In this document: in pieces, positions 48,921 to 58,182 of the stretch
Layout: every line of letters starts with the position of its first letter
How positions within the stretch are numbered: position 1 is the first letter of the stretch
Source of the DNA: Cumulibacter manganitolerans
GTDB lineage: Bacteria > Actinomycetota > Actinomycetes > Mycobacteriales > Antricoccaceae
Direction: 5' to 3'
Assembly: GCF_009602465.1 (NCBI RefSeq)
Contig: NZ_WBKP01000012.1
Span: forward strand, 1 to 64,000
Length of the DNA: 64,000 bases
Made by a program: the position numbers and the translations under genes
Notes under the pieces: model-generated
What the model was told of the DNA's origin: nothing
The model's input: the letters and a program-made list of their open reading frames with translations, nothing else
The model's database searches: none

Positions 48921-51166
48921 GCGGACCGGCCCGCCGTCCGCTGCCGAACCTGCTCATCGCGCTCTTCGCGGCGTTGCTGGCCGTCGGCGCGCAGCCCGGG
49001 TTCGCCGACCCGACGTCCGGCCCGCCGCGCAAGGAACCGCTGCCGGTCAAGGTCACGATCACCACCATCGCGCCGACGGTCTCCAAGGGGGACGAGCCGG
49101 TCCAGGTCACGGCCGAGGTCACCAACAACGGCGATCGCGCCATCACCGACATGTGGGCGCGGCTGCAGCGTGACAAGCGGGTCGTCGATCGGGCCGGTCT
49201 GCTGGCGCTGGACAAGCGCCAGCCCGCCTACGCCTCGGCGATCGGCCCGAACACCGACCTCGGCATCACGCTCGAGCCCGGCCAGACCAGGACCATCCAG
49301 CTGAGCGCAGCCCGCAGCGCCCTCGGGATCACCGATGCCGGCAGCTACCCGATCATGCTCAATCTGCAGGGCGCGATCGGCGGCACCGAGGGCCGCGTGG
49401 GACAGGCCGCGTTCACGCTGCCCCGCTCGCCGGTCGCCCCTGCCGCGCGCCTGCAGGTGGGATGGGTGCTGCCCCTGATCGACCGGCCGCATCGCTCCCG
49501 GTCGGCGACGGTGTTCACCGACGACGACCTGCGGCCGCTGATCGAGACCGGCGGCCGGCTGGAGAACATCCTCGCGGCGGCCGAGACGTACGGCGCGGCG
49601 GCGCAGGTGACCCTCGTGGTGGACCCCGAGCTCGTCGACGAGCTCAGCGCGATGGCGGCGGGATACCAGGTGAAGGGCAAGGGCGGCCCCACGACCGGCC
49701 CCGGCAAGGCCGTCGCCGCCGCGTTCCTCGAGCGTCTGACGAAGCTGGCCGAGACGACCCCCATCGTGAGCACGGCGTACGCCGACATCGACGTCGTCGC
49801 CACCGTCCGCGCGGGGCTCGGCGGCCTGCTCAAGCAGGCCCGGCAGCGCGGTGCGGAGGTCGTCAAGCAGGTTCTCGGCGTCCCGCCGGTCACCACGGTC
49901 GCGTGGCCCGCGGACGGCATCGTCACCGAGACCGCCCTCGGGGTGCTGCGCGACGACCAGGTCAGCGACGTCCTGCTCGGCGGCGCGTCCTTCGGCCAGG
50001 AGGACTACCTCGCCTCGGAGGACGACGTCACCGAGAGCGCGGCGACGGCGCTGCCGGGAATCCGGGCGACGGTGGCCGACCCCGCGCTGACCCGCATCCT
50101 CGGCCAGGGCTCGCAGTACGCCGGCGGCCCGGCCGCAGCGACCGAGCAGCTCGCCGCCGAGCTGATGGCCATCCTCGCGCAGGCGCCGAATCGGGCCCGC
50201 ACCGTCCTGCTGCTCCCGCCCCGGCAGTGGCAGGTCTCCGCGGATCTCGCCGACCGGCTGATGACGCTCACCACCACCGCGCCGTGGCTGCAGCCGGTGC
50301 CGTTGGACGACGTCGTCTCCGGGCAGCCGCAAGACCGCGGGCCGCTGCAGTACCCCTCGACGATGTCCACCCAGGAGCTGCCCGCGTCCGCCCTCGCGCA
50401 GCTGCAGGGCCCGATCACCCAGGTCGGCGAGCTCGGCACCGCGTTCGACCCAGGGGCCGATCGCCAGGAGGTGCTCGGACCGATCGAGGAGATCATCTTC
50501 CGGGGCGCCAGCTCCGCCTGGCGCGGCGACGGCAAGCAGGTCACCGCGGGCGCGCTGGACGCCGGCGCGGCGCTCGACGACGTGCGCGACCAGATCCGCA
50601 TCGTGACTCCGAACAACGGCTCCTACACGCTCTCCTCCAGCGACGCACCGCTGGTGCTCACCGTCGAGAACAACCTCGCCGTCCCCGTGCACTTCCGCAT
50701 CGGTCTCGACCCGCGCCAGTCCTCGGGGCTGTCGCCGGCGGACATCGGCGTGCAATCGATCCCCGCGCGCTCGCGCGCCACCATCAAGCTGCCGACCAAG
50801 GTCGAGCGCTCCGGCACGTTCAGCGTCGTCGCGCAGATCAGCACGCCCGAGGGCAAGCCGCTCGGCAAGGACGTGATGGTGAAGGTGTCGTCGTCGGCCT
50901 ACGGCACCGTCGCGCTCCTCGTCACCGGCGTCGCGTTCACCCTGCTCCTCGCGCTGATCGCCCGGCGCTGGTGGCGGCGACGCCAGTTCCAGGCCCAGGA
51001 ACGCGCCCGCGAGTCCGGCCGGCTCCAGGGCGGCGAACCACCTCTGGACGGCGCGGCGCTGCCGGAGGCCGGGCACCTTCCGGAGGATGGCCGTCGTCCG
51101 GACGCCGAGCACCTCCCCGATGACGAGCTGCACCACACTCCCGGCACGAAGGACGAGACCCCATGA
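48917..51166 (+). CDS. DUF6049 family secreted/membrane protein (Rv3909-like)
   Basis: 749 residues. Signal peptide ([22 protein letters not shown]), a large extracytoplasmic region with Ig-like strands near both ends ([52 protein letters not shown]), and one C-terminal helix ([25 protein letters not shown]) followed by a charged tail. Always next to MurJ in actinobacteria, so it likely supports lipid II flipping or cell-wall assembly. Function is unproven. GTG 48917 and its own stop overlap both neighbours. Confidence 0.85.
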   Translation: MSGPARRPLPNLLIALFAALLAVGAQPGFADPTSGPPRKEPLPVKVTITTIAPTVSKGDEPVQVTAEVTNNGDRAITDMWARLQRDKRVVDRAGLLALDKRQPAYASAIGPNTDLGITLEPGQTRTIQLSAARSALGITDAGSYPIMLNLQGAIGGTEGRVGQAAFTLPRSPVAPAARLQVGWVLPLIDRPHRSRSATVFTDDDLRPLIETGGRLENILAAAETYGAAAQVTLVVDPELVDELSAMAAGYQVKGKGGPTTGPGKAVAAAFLERLTKLAETTPIVSTAYADIDVVATVRAGLGGLLKQARQRGAEVVKQVLGVPPVTTVAWPADGIVTETALGVLRDDQVSDVLLGGASFGQEDYLASEDDVTESAATALPGIRATVADPALTRILGQGSQYAGGPAAATEQLAAELMAILAQAPNRARTVLLLPPRQWQVSADLADRLMTLTTTAPWLQPVPLDDVVSGQPQDRGPLQYPSTMSTQELPASALAQLQGPITQVGELGTAFDPGADRQEVLGPIEEIIFRGASSAWRGDGKQVTAGALDAGAALDDVRDQIRIVTPNNGSYTLSSSDAPLVLTVENNLAVPVHFRIGLDPRQSSGLSPADIGVQSIPARSRATIKLPTKVERSGTFSVVAQISTPEGKPLGKDVMVKVSSSAYGTVALLVTGVAFTLLLALIARRWWRRRQFQAQERARESGRLQGGEPPLDGAALPEAGHLPEDGRRPDAEHLPDDELHHTPGTKDETP

Positions 51167-52797
51167 GCCAAGGCGGCTTGCTCCGCTCCGCAGGCCAGGT
51201 CGCCGCCGGCACCCTGATGTCGCGGATCACCGGCTTCGCGCGCACCCTGGCGCTGGCCGCACTGCTCGGGTCGACGCTCACCAACGACGCCTACAACGTC
51301 GCCAACACGCTGCCCAACATGGTCTTCGAGCTGCTCCTCGGCGGCGTCCTGACCTCGGTCATCGTGCCGCTTCTGGTGCGGGCGGAGAAGGACGCCGAGG
51401 AGCGCGGCGGCGACCCGAACGCCTACGCGCAACGGCTGTTCACCCTCGCCACGCTCGGGCTGACCGCTGCCACGGTCGTCGGCATGCTCGCCTCCGGGCT
51501 GCTGGTCACCATGATGGGTCTGGGCCCGTCCCGCCCGAACCACGGCACCGCCACCCTCATGGCGGTGTTGCTGCTGCCACAGATGATCTTCTACGGCATC
51601 GGGGCGCTCGCGGGCGCCGTCCTGAACACTCGCGAGTCGTATCGCGCGTTCGCGTGGGCTCCGGTGCTGAACAACATCGTGGTCATCCTCGTGGCCGTCG
51701 GCATGATCTGGCTGCGCCAGGACCGCGCCGAGCTGTCGACCACCGGCGTGGTCGTCCTGTCGGTGGGGACGACGCTGGGCATCGTGGCGCAGGCGCTCGT
51801 GCTCATCCCGAGCTGGCGCAAGGCCGGCTTCCGATGGAAGTGGCGGACCGACTTCCGCGGAGTGGGGCTCGGTGAGCTGCGCTCGCTCGCGGGCTGGGTG
51901 CTGGCGTACGTGGTCATCGGGCAGATCGGGTTCATCGTCGCGACCAACGTGGCCAACGTCGCGTCCGCCCGTCTCACGCCGGGCGAGCAGTCGAAGTGGA
52001 CCTACGCCGCGCTGCTGTTCCAGCTGCCGTACGGCATCCTCGGCGTGTCGCTGCTGACCGCGCTGATGCCCAAGATGTCCCGCGCGGCGCGCGACCACGA
52101 CTGGCCGCGCGTCAAGGAGTACCTCGCGGACGGCACCCGGCTCACCGGCCTCGGGCTGATCCCGGTGAGCGTCGCCTTCTGGCTGCTCGCCGTCCCGCTG
52201 ACGGTGCTGTTCTTCGACGTCGGAGCGTTCGGCGGCGAGGCCGCCCGCTCGACCGGCCTGATCCTCGCGGCCGCCTCCTTCGGGCTGCTGCCGTACGCCG
52301 TCACCCTCCTGCAGCTGCGGGTGTTCTTCGCCGCGAAGGACGCGCGGACGCCGTCCCTCGTCATGGTCGGCATCGTCGCCGTGCGCATCGTGCTGAGCCT
52401 CGGGTGCCTCCTGCTCCCCGCTCGGTACATCGTGCTCGGCCTTGCGGTGGCCAACAGCGTCGCCTTCCTGGTGGGCGCGGTGGTCGGCGACGTCGTCCTG
52501 CGGCGCCGCTTCGGCCGGCTCGGCACCGGCGCGGTGCTGGCGCAGCTCGTGCGGATCACGGCGGCCGCCCTCGTCGGCGTGGCCCTCGCCACCCCGGTCT
52601 ACCTGTGGCTCAGCACCCTGCTGTCCGGCGTCGACGCGTGGAACCTCGAGGGGCTCACCGGCGTACCCCTGCTGTCGATGAGCAAGCTGCAGATCGCGAC
52701 AGTGCTGGCCGTCGCCGCTGCGGTCGGGCTCGTCGGGTTCGTCGCTGCCGGCATCGGTCTGCGCATTCCCGACCTGCGCAGGCTGGTCCGCCGGTAG
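51163..52797 (+). CDS. murJ: Lipid II flippase MurJ (MviN core, no pseudokinase)
   Basis: 544 residues, 14 expected membrane helices. Typical MurJ segments: GTLMSRITGFARTLALAALLG, NDAYNVANTLPNMVFELLLGGVLTSVIVPLL, LFQLPYGILGVSLLTALMPKMSRAARD. Flips lipid II across the membrane. The mycobacterial homologue is about 1180 residues and continues into a pseudokinase and an extracellular domain; here the protein stops after the membrane core. ATG overlaps the DUF6049 stop (ATGA). Confidence 0.94.
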   Translation: MSQGGLLRSAGQVAAGTLMSRITGFARTLALAALLGSTLTNDAYNVANTLPNMVFELLLGGVLTSVIVPLLVRAEKDAEERGGDPNAYAQRLFTLATLGLTAATVVGMLASGLLVTMMGLGPSRPNHGTATLMAVLLLPQMIFYGIGALAGAVLNTRESYRAFAWAPVLNNIVVILVAVGMIWLRQDRAELSTTGVVVLSVGTTLGIVAQALVLIPSWRKAGFRWKWRTDFRGVGLGELRSLAGWVLAYVVIGQIGFIVATNVANVASARLTPGEQSKWTYAALLFQLPYGILGVSLLTALMPKMSRAARDHDWPRVKEYLADGTRLTGLGLIPVSVAFWLLAVPLTVLFFDVGAFGGEAARSTGLILAAASFGLLPYAVTLLQLRVFFAAKDARTPSLVMVGIVAVRIVLSLGCLLLPARYIVLGLAVANSVAFLVGAVVGDVVLRRRFGRLGTGAVLAQLVRITAAALVGVALATPVYLWLSTLLSGVDAWNLEGLTGVPLLSMSKLQIATVLAVAAAVGLVGFVAAGIGLRIPDLRRLVRR

Positions 52798-52851
52798 CCG
52801 CCGCGATTGTGGCGGTGCCGACGGCTCGCCCGGCCCTTACCGGCGGCGCGG

Positions 52852-52857
52852 TAGTTT
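52852..52857 (+). promoter_or_regulatory. Possible -10 upstream of the discoidin-like membrane protein
   Basis: TAGTTT, about 47 nt before ATG 52905. No clear -35. Confidence 0.3.
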
Positions 52858-52904
52858 GGGTACGCCCACGCACCACGTGCACCCGACCCCGAGCGAACGA
52901 GGCC

Positions 52905-53813
52905 ATGGCAGAGCGCACCGACCACGACCCCGATCGTGACCCCGTCGCGGCGTCCCCCGCGGGCGCGGAGCACCCCGCCGGCCACCTTCCGCCGGAGCCG
53001 ACCGGCGACGACCGCGACTGGGTGCACGCCACCGCACCGATCCCGGCGTACCGCGAGGCACCCGCACCGACCGACTCGACCGAGCAGGAGGACGGCCCCG
53101 TGGTCGCCGACGAACCCGCCACCCGCACCGCGACCGCCGCCGCCGCCGCCGCGGGAGCATCGCCGGCACGGCCCCGGCGCAAGCGGGCGGCTCGCAACAA
53201 GTGGCAGGTGCTCGGCCTGGCCGCGCTCGCGCTGGTCGGGGCGCTGCTGCTCGGCTGGTTCGGCGGGCTGCTCGCCGGCAAGGCGTTCGGGCCGGAGCAG
53301 CCCAAGCCGAGCGCCGCCGCGACCAAGACCACCGACGCGAAGGCCACCGGCGAAGGCACCACGCCCGGCGAGTCGATCAAGATCACCGGCGCCAGCCTGT
53401 TCGACCCACCGCCGGGAGACGGGCAGGAGAACCCGGACCGGATCGCGCTGTCGTACGACGGGCAGCCCGGCACCACCTGGCCGACGCTGCAGTACAAGGG
53501 CTCGGCCAAGTTCGGCAACCTCAAGCCCGGCGTCGGAATCGTCTACGACCTGGGCGCCGAGAAGTCGGTCTCGAAGGTGCAGATCCGGACCACCCTGCCG
53601 GGTGCGACGGTCGAGATCCGCACCGGCGCCGCTTCCGGCGGCACCCTCGATCAGTTCCCGGCGGTCGCCGGGCCCGTGCAGCTGCAGGAGACCACCGACA
53701 TCCCGCTGCCGGGTGGCACCAAGACCCGCTACGTGCTGGTGTGGATCACCCAGCTGGTCAACCAGCAGGGCTTCTACCAGGCCTCCCTGTCCGAGGTCGG
53801 CATCATCAGCTAG
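52905..53813 (+). CDS. Single-pass membrane protein with extracellular jelly-roll (MviN C-terminal-like) domain
   Basis: 302 residues: a disordered acidic cytoplasmic N-terminus (1-90), a basic stretch PRRKRAARNK, one helix (about 100-127) and an extracellular domain of ~150 residues (SIKITGASLFDPPPGDGQENPDRIALSYDGQPGTTWPTLQYKGSAKFGNLKPGVGIVYDLG) ending GFYQASLSEVGIIS. In mycobacteria the same type of domain forms the C-terminus of the MviN chain. Here it is a separate gene without the pseudokinase. Probably works with MurJ. Confidence 0.8.
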   Translation: MAERTDHDPDRDPVAASPAGAEHPAGHLPPEPTGDDRDWVHATAPIPAYREAPAPTDSTEQEDGPVVADEPATRTATAAAAAAGASPARPRRKRAARNKWQVLGLAALALVGALLLGWFGGLLAGKAFGPEQPKPSAAATKTTDAKATGEGTTPGESIKITGASLFDPPPGDGQENPDRIALSYDGQPGTTWPTLQYKGSAKFGNLKPGVGIVYDLGAEKSVSKVQIRTTLPGATVEIRTGAASGGTLDQFPAVAGPVQLQETTDIPLPGGTKTRYVLVWITQLVNQQGFYQASLSEVGIIS

Positions 53814-53892
53814 TTGAGCTACCAGCGAGAATGCCGGAAGATGACGGCACACCACGCCACGTGGCCGCCGCTGGCCGCGCCCGACGCCCCCG

Positions 53893-53898
53893 TAAGGT
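53893..53898 (+). promoter_or_regulatory. -10 element of leaderless sigM
   Basis: TAAGGT, six nt, GTG 53905. Confidence 0.5.
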
Positions 53899-53904
53899 GA
53901 TCGC

Positions 53905-54477
53905 GTGACCACATTCGCCGTCGACGACGACCCGCGCTCCGACAAGGAGCTGCTCGCCGACCATGTCACCGGCGATCCGTACGCGTTCGAGCGCATCGTC
54001 CAGCGGCACCGCAGCCGGTTGTACGCCGTGGCGCTGCGCACGATGCGCGACCCCGAGGATGCCGCCGACGCCTTGCAGGACGCCCTCATCTCGGCGTTCC
54101 GCGCGGCGTCGTCATTCCGCGCCGAGGCGCAGGTCACCACCTGGCTGCACCGCATCGTCGTCAACGCCTGCCTGGACCGCATCCGGCGCAAGCAGGCTCG
54201 CCCCACCTCGCCCCTTCCAGAAGAAGGCCCCGGCGAGCCCGCCGATCCGCGGGACGCCCTCGGTGAGCGTGACATGTCCATGCTCATTCAGGACGCGCTC
54301 ATGAAGATTCCGGAGGATCAGCGCGCAGCGATCGTCCTCGTCGACGTCCAGGGCTATTCGGTCGCCGATGCGGCCGCCGTCCTCGACGTCCCCGAGGGCA
54401 CCATCAAGAGCCGGTGTGCCCGGGGCCGTACCAAGCTCTCGGTAATTCTCGGGCACCTGCGGAACCGGGACGGCTGA
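53905..54477 (+). CDS. sigM: ECF sigma factor SigM
   Basis: 190 residues. Region 2: DPYAFERIVQRHRSRLYAVALRTMRDPEDAADALQDALISAFRAASSFRAEAQVTTWLHRIVVNACLDRIRRK. Region 4: IPEDQRAAIVLVDVQGYSVADAAAVLDVPEGTIKSRCARGRTKL. Position between MurJ and an anti-sigma gene, ahead of trxBA, matches SigM of mycobacteria. GTG start is set by the leaderless -10. Confidence 0.92.
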   Translation: MTTFAVDDDPRSDKELLADHVTGDPYAFERIVQRHRSRLYAVALRTMRDPEDAADALQDALISAFRAASSFRAEAQVTTWLHRIVVNACLDRIRRKQARPTSPLPEEGPGEPADPRDALGERDMSMLIQDALMKIPEDQRAAIVLVDVQGYSVADAAAVLDVPEGTIKSRCARGRTKLSVILGHLRNRDG

Positions 54478-54584
54478 CCGTCCGTCCCACTGGCACCGCA
54501 GCCAGACCACCCACCGGCTCGCCTGGGGCAGCGCGCTGTCCTAGGCTAGTTAGTTGAACGTTCACCTTGCCTTTCGGCAGGGAT

Positions 54585-54613
54585 GACGTCGCGGCCGGTC
54601 GAGCCGCGCCGTC
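54585..54613 (+). other. Hairpin in the leader of the anti-sigma gene
   Basis: GACGTCGCGGC (54585-54595) pairs with GCCGCGCCGTC (54603-54613), one mismatch, 7-nt loop. It ends eight nt before the AAGGAG ribosome-binding site, so it could affect initiation or mRNA stability. A -10 TAGGCT lies at 54542-54547. Confidence 0.45.
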
Positions 54614-54632
54614 ATGCACCCAAGGAGACGTC

Positions 54633-55502
54633 ATGACCCAGAACCCCCACGACGCGGGCGTGCCCGGGGCATGCCCGGACGTGGACACGCTGGCCGACCT
54701 GCATGCCGGCGTGCTCGATGACGTCACCGCGCGCACCCTGCGCGCGCACGCGGCCTCGTGCGAGGCGTGCACCGAGGTGCTGGCCGCGCTCGATGCGACG
54801 GTCGCGTCCCTGGGCTCGATGCCGTCGCCGCAGATCCCGCCCGACGTCGCGGCCCGGCTGGATCGAGCGCTGGCCATCGAGGCCGGTCGCGTCGACCCCG
54901 GCCACGGCGCCGGCGGGTTCTCGGCGCCACCCACCTCGGCCGACGTGCGCCGGCTCCCGGTCGACCGGTCCCGCGGCACCGCCTCGCCGACGGACGGCCC
55001 AGGGAGCGCGGTCGCCAGCCTCGCGGCGCACCGCGAGCGCCGCGCCGGCCGGGGAAGGCTGCTGATGGCCGCGGCGGCCGCGGCCGCCGTGCTGGGCATC
55101 GGAACGCTCGTCATCACGCAGAACGGCAACGGCTCCACGAGCACCCAGGCGGCGAGCCAGTCGACGGCGACCGACGCATCGCCGGGGCGCAGCGGAAACG
55201 GCACCGTACAGAGCTTCAGCTCTCCCAAGGACGTCCTCGAGCGGGGTGCGATCCAGAACGACCAGGTGGCGCCGGAGGTCGCCGGCAAGATGGCCGAGCT
55301 GGCCGAGCGCAACAAGTGCCTCAGCCAGATCATCCCGCGCCCGGCGGCGGCCCCGGAGGCCGTCGAGGCGGGCTCGCACAACGGCACCAAGGCGTACGCG
55401 TTCGTCTTTCCGACCAAGGACCCCGACATCGTCGAGATGATCATCGTCGACGCCGCCGACTGCTCGGTGCGCCTGGACACCGTCACCGGCCCCCGCAAGT
55501 AG
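54633..55502 (+). CDS. Membrane anti-sigma factor of SigM with zinc-type ASD
   Basis: 289 residues. N-terminal anti-sigma domain with the H-x3-C-x2-C motif at His39, Cys43 and Cys46 (HAASCEAC). One membrane helix at about 143-162 (LLMAAAAAAAVLGIGTLVIT), and an extracellular domain of about 120 residues that may sense envelope or redox state. It should bind SigM. AAGGAG lies five nt before ATG 54633. Same place as Rv3912 in M. tuberculosis. Confidence 0.87.
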   Translation: MTQNPHDAGVPGACPDVDTLADLHAGVLDDVTARTLRAHAASCEACTEVLAALDATVASLGSMPSPQIPPDVAARLDRALAIEAGRVDPGHGAGGFSAPPTSADVRRLPVDRSRGTASPTDGPGSAVASLAAHRERRAGRGRLLMAAAAAAAVLGIGTLVITQNGNGSTSTQAASQSTATDASPGRSGNGTVQSFSSPKDVLERGAIQNDQVAPEVAGKMAELAERNKCLSQIIPRPAAAPEAVEAGSHNGTKAYAFVFPTKDPDIVEMIIVDAADCSVRLDTVTGPRK

Positions 55503-55549
55503 CCGCCGCGCGCGGACGTGCTCCGGTGCCCGCGTTCGCCGGTGCACCC

Positions 55550-55575
55550 GGAATAGCCCGCCTACGATGTACGTT
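55550..55575 (+). promoter_or_regulatory. SigR/SigH-type promoter of trxB-trxA
   Basis: GGAAT (55550-55554), an 18-bp spacer, then GTT (55573-55575). This is the exact consensus of the thiol-stress sigma factor SigR of Streptomyces (SigH in mycobacteria). trxBA is a classic target. A housekeeping-like -10, TACGAT (55563-55568), overlaps. Confidence 0.75.
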
Positions 55576-55616
55576 GCACCTACTCCGGTCAAACACATCG
55601 AGATGGGTTAACTGCG

Positions 55617-56582
55617 TTGAGCACAGACGTCCGTAACGTGATCATCATCGGCTCCGGCCCTGCGGGCTACACCGCTGCCATCTATACGGCCCGCGCCAAC
55701 CTCCACCCATTGGTCTTCGAGGGCAGCCAGTACGGCGGCGCCCTGATGACCACGACCGAGGTCGAGAACTTTCCCGGCTTCGTCGAGGGCATCGACGGCC
55801 CGCTGCTCATGAGCAACCTACGCGGCCAGGCCGAGCGCTTCGGCGCCGACCTGCGCTCGGAGGACGTCACCGAGGTCGACCTCACGTCGTCCCCGAAGGT
55901 GGTCAAGGTGGGTGACGAGACCTATCTCGCGAACGCCGTCATCATCGCGACCGGCTCGAAGTACCGCTACATCGGCCTGCCCAACGAGGAGCGACTGCTC
56001 GGCCGCGGCGTGTCGGCGTGCGCGACGTGTGACGGGTTCTTCTTCCGCGACCAGGACATCGCCGTCGTCGGCGGCGGCGACAGCGCGATGGAGGAAGCGA
56101 CCTTCCTGACCCGCTTCGCCCGGTCCGTGACGATCGTGCACCGCCGGGAGGAGTTCCGTGCCTCCCAGATCATGCTCGACCGCGCCCGGGCGAACGAGAA
56201 GATCCGCTGGGCGCTGAACGAGCGGGTCGTGGACGTCGTCGGGGACGAGAAGGTCTCCGCTCTGGAGCTCGAGAACACCCAGACCGGCGAGCGTCGGACG
56301 CTCGAGGTGGGCGGCTTGTTCGTGGCCATCGGCCACGACCCCCGCAGCGAGCTGTTCGCCGGTCAGGTCGACCTGGACGACGCCGGTTACGTGCTCGTCA
56401 AGGGGCGCTCCACCAGCACGAACCTGCAGGGGGTGTTCGCCTGCGGCGACGTGGTGGACCACACCTACCGCCAGGCCATCACGGCGGCCGGCACCGGCTG
56501 CTCGGCCGCGATCGACGCCGAGCGCTGGCTCGCGGAGCGTCCGGCCGTCGACGCGCAGCCCTCGCTGGCCGAGCGCTCGTAG
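55617..56582 (+). CDS. trxB: Thioredoxin reductase TrxB
   Basis: 321 residues. FAD motif [19 protein letters not shown], redox pair Cys135/Cys138 in [15 protein letters not shown] motif [12 protein letters not shown], and the C-terminal [24 protein letters not shown]. Reduces thioredoxin with NADPH. The best start is TTG 55617, which fits the family's N-terminus; no ATG is in frame near it. Followed by trxA after 48 bp. Confidence 0.96.
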   Translation: MSTDVRNVIIIGSGPAGYTAAIYTARANLHPLVFEGSQYGGALMTTTEVENFPGFVEGIDGPLLMSNLRGQAERFGADLRSEDVTEVDLTSSPKVVKVGDETYLANAVIIATGSKYRYIGLPNEERLLGRGVSACATCDGFFFRDQDIAVVGGGDSAMEEATFLTRFARSVTIVHRREEFRASQIMLDRARANEKIRWALNERVVDVVGDEKVSALELENTQTGERRTLEVGGLFVAIGHDPRSELFAGQVDLDDAGYVLVKGRSTSTNLQGVFACGDVVDHTYRQAITAAGTGCSAAIDAERWLAERPAVDAQPSLAERS

Positions 56583-56630
56583 ATCCACATCCATCGATAT
56601 CAACGCCATCCACCTACCAGAGGAGACTCC

Positions 56631-56957
56631 ATGGCAGCCAACATCGTCACCGTCACCGAGCAGAGCTTCGCCGCAGACGTCCTGAACAGCGATAAGCCCG
56701 TGCTCGTCGACTTCTGGGCCGAGTGGTGCGGCCCCTGCAAGATGGTCGCCCCGGTCCTCGAGGAGATCGCCGGCGAGGTGAAGGACAAGCTGACCATCGC
56801 CAAGGTCAACATCGACGAGAACCCGCAGATCGCTCAGAACTACCAGATCATGTCCATTCCGACCATGACGGTGTTCTCCGGCGGCGAGGCCGTCAAGAGC
56901 ATCGTCGGGGCGAAGCCGAAGGCGGCCATCAAGGCCGAGCTGTCGCAGTGGATCTAG
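56631..56957 (+). CDS. trxA: Thioredoxin TrxA
   Basis: 108 residues. Active site WCGPC (Cys33, Cys36) in VDFWAEWCGPCKM; cis-Pro in SIPTMTVF. Cytoplasmic disulfide reductase, partner of TrxB directly upstream and probably on the same SigR-controlled transcript. GAGGAG precedes ATG 56631. Confidence 0.97.
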   Translation: MAANIVTVTEQSFAADVLNSDKPVLVDFWAEWCGPCKMVAPVLEEIAGEVKDKLTIAKVNIDENPQIAQNYQIMSIPTMTVFSGGEAVKSIVGAKPKAAIKAELSQWI

Positions 56958-57075
56958 ACTGATCAACCGAAGTCCAGCCGCGGGCGCCGTCCATGGCGAC
57001 GGCGCCCGCGGCATTTCCGGAGCGGTTCATCGTCACCCGTCGATGCTCGGCTCTCGGCAGCCCGCAGGAGTAGCG

Positions 57076-58179
57076 ATGATGAAGACGATCACCCTCGGCG
57101 ATCGAGGCCCCTCCGTCATCGAGGTCAGATCGATGCTGCACGCCCTCGGGCTGCTGGCCGCCGGGCCACGGCCCGATTCCCAGGACCTCGCCTCCGAGTA
57201 CGACCAGAGCTGCATGCTCGCCGTCCGGCAGTTCCAGCAGGAACGCGGTCTGGTGGCTGATGGCGCGGTCGACGTCGACACCTATCTCGAGCTCACCGGT
57301 GCGCAGTACCACCTCGGCGACCGGGTCCTGCGGATGGTGCCCGAGCGGGTTCTGCGGGGCGACGACGTGCGGCAGCTTCAACAGCAGCTCGCCGAGCTCG
57401 GCTTCCACATCGGCAACGTCGACGGAATCTTCGCCCTGCAGACGGCCGACAGCGTCCGCGCCTTCCAGAGCGACTACGGCCTGGTGGCCGACGGGGAATG
57501 TGGCCCCAAGACCACCCGCGCCCTGCGCAACCTGTTTCCGAAGGTGACCGGGGGGTCGTTGTCGCATCTGCGTTCGCGGGCCCACCGTCGCTCGTCCGGC
57601 CCCGAGCTGGTCGGGCGACACATCTACCTGGACGTCGCCAGCGGCGATGACGCGGCCGGTTTCACGTGGAACGTCGGCGAGCGGGTCCGCGACCACCTCG
57701 AGCTCCTCGGCGCCAACGCCACGCTCCTCGATACGCGGCGCCGGCCCAACAGCGCCGCCGAGCGGGCCGAGAACGCCAACGCGGTGTCCGCCGACCTCTT
57801 CGTGAGCGTGCAGGTCGCCTCGCACACCGCCGACCGCGCAGAAGGCAGCGCGACCTACTACTTCGGCTCGCCGTCCTACGTCTCCACCGTCGGGCGCGAG
57901 ATCGCCGGCCTGCTGCATCGGGAGGTCGCCGCCCGCACCCCGTTCGTCGACCTAGGCGTCTTTCCGCAGGTCGTGGAGGTCCTGCGGCTCACCCGCATGC
58001 CGGCGGTGCTGCTCGAAGTCGGGCATGTGACCAACCCAGCGGACCTGGAGCGCATGCTGATGGAGGACGTCCGTGCGTCGGTCGCGGAGGGCATCGTGGC
58101 GGCGATCCAGCGGTTCTATCTGGATGCCCCCGACGAGTACCCGACGGGCACCTGGCGAATCCCGAGTGGCGTCTTCTAG
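57076..58179 (+). CDS. cwlM: CwlM-like regulator: two peptidoglycan-binding domains and inactive amidase_3
   Basis: 367 residues. Two PG_binding_1 repeats (about 4-70 and 85-150) and an Amidase_3 domain (about 180-345). The zinc-binding DPGHGG is replaced by DVASGDD, and the usual SIHxN His is replaced by SVQVAS; only the C-terminal Glu (LLEVGHVTNP) remains. No signal peptide. In M. tuberculosis, CwlM is a cytoplasmic, phosphorylated activator of MurA, not an enzyme; the same role is likely here. Start ATG 57076 after GGAG. A one-mismatch parS lies inside the gene. Confidence 0.87.
   Translation: MMKTITLGDRGPSVIEVRSMLHALGLLAAGPRPDSQDLASEYDQSCMLAVRQFQQERGLVADGAVDVDTYLELTGAQYHLGDRVLRMVPERVLRGDDVRQLQQQLAELGFHIGNVDGIFALQTADSVRAFQSDYGLVADGECGPKTTRALRNLFPKVTGGSLSHLRSRAHRRSSGPELVGRHIYLDVASGDDAAGFTWNVGERVRDHLELLGANATLLDTRRRPNSAAERAENANAVSADLFVSVQVASHTADRAEGSATYYFGSPSYVSTVGREIAGLLHREVAARTPFVDLGVFPQVVEVLRLTRMPAVLLEVGHVTNPADLERMLMEDVRASVAEGIVAAIQRFYLDAPDEYPTGTWRIPSGVF
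57659..57672. other. Degenerate parS-like site inside cwlM
   Basis: GTTTCACGTGGAAC differs from the consensus GTTTCACGTGAAAC at one base. The change turns a would-be in-frame TGA into TGG. Confidence 0.45.
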
Positions 58180-58182
58180 TCC

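Noticed and set aside
54556-54590. ECF-type autoregulatory promoter (GAAC ... CGTC) before the anti-sigma gene
   Set aside because: The two elements are 27 bp apart, about 10 bp too far for an ECF promoter.
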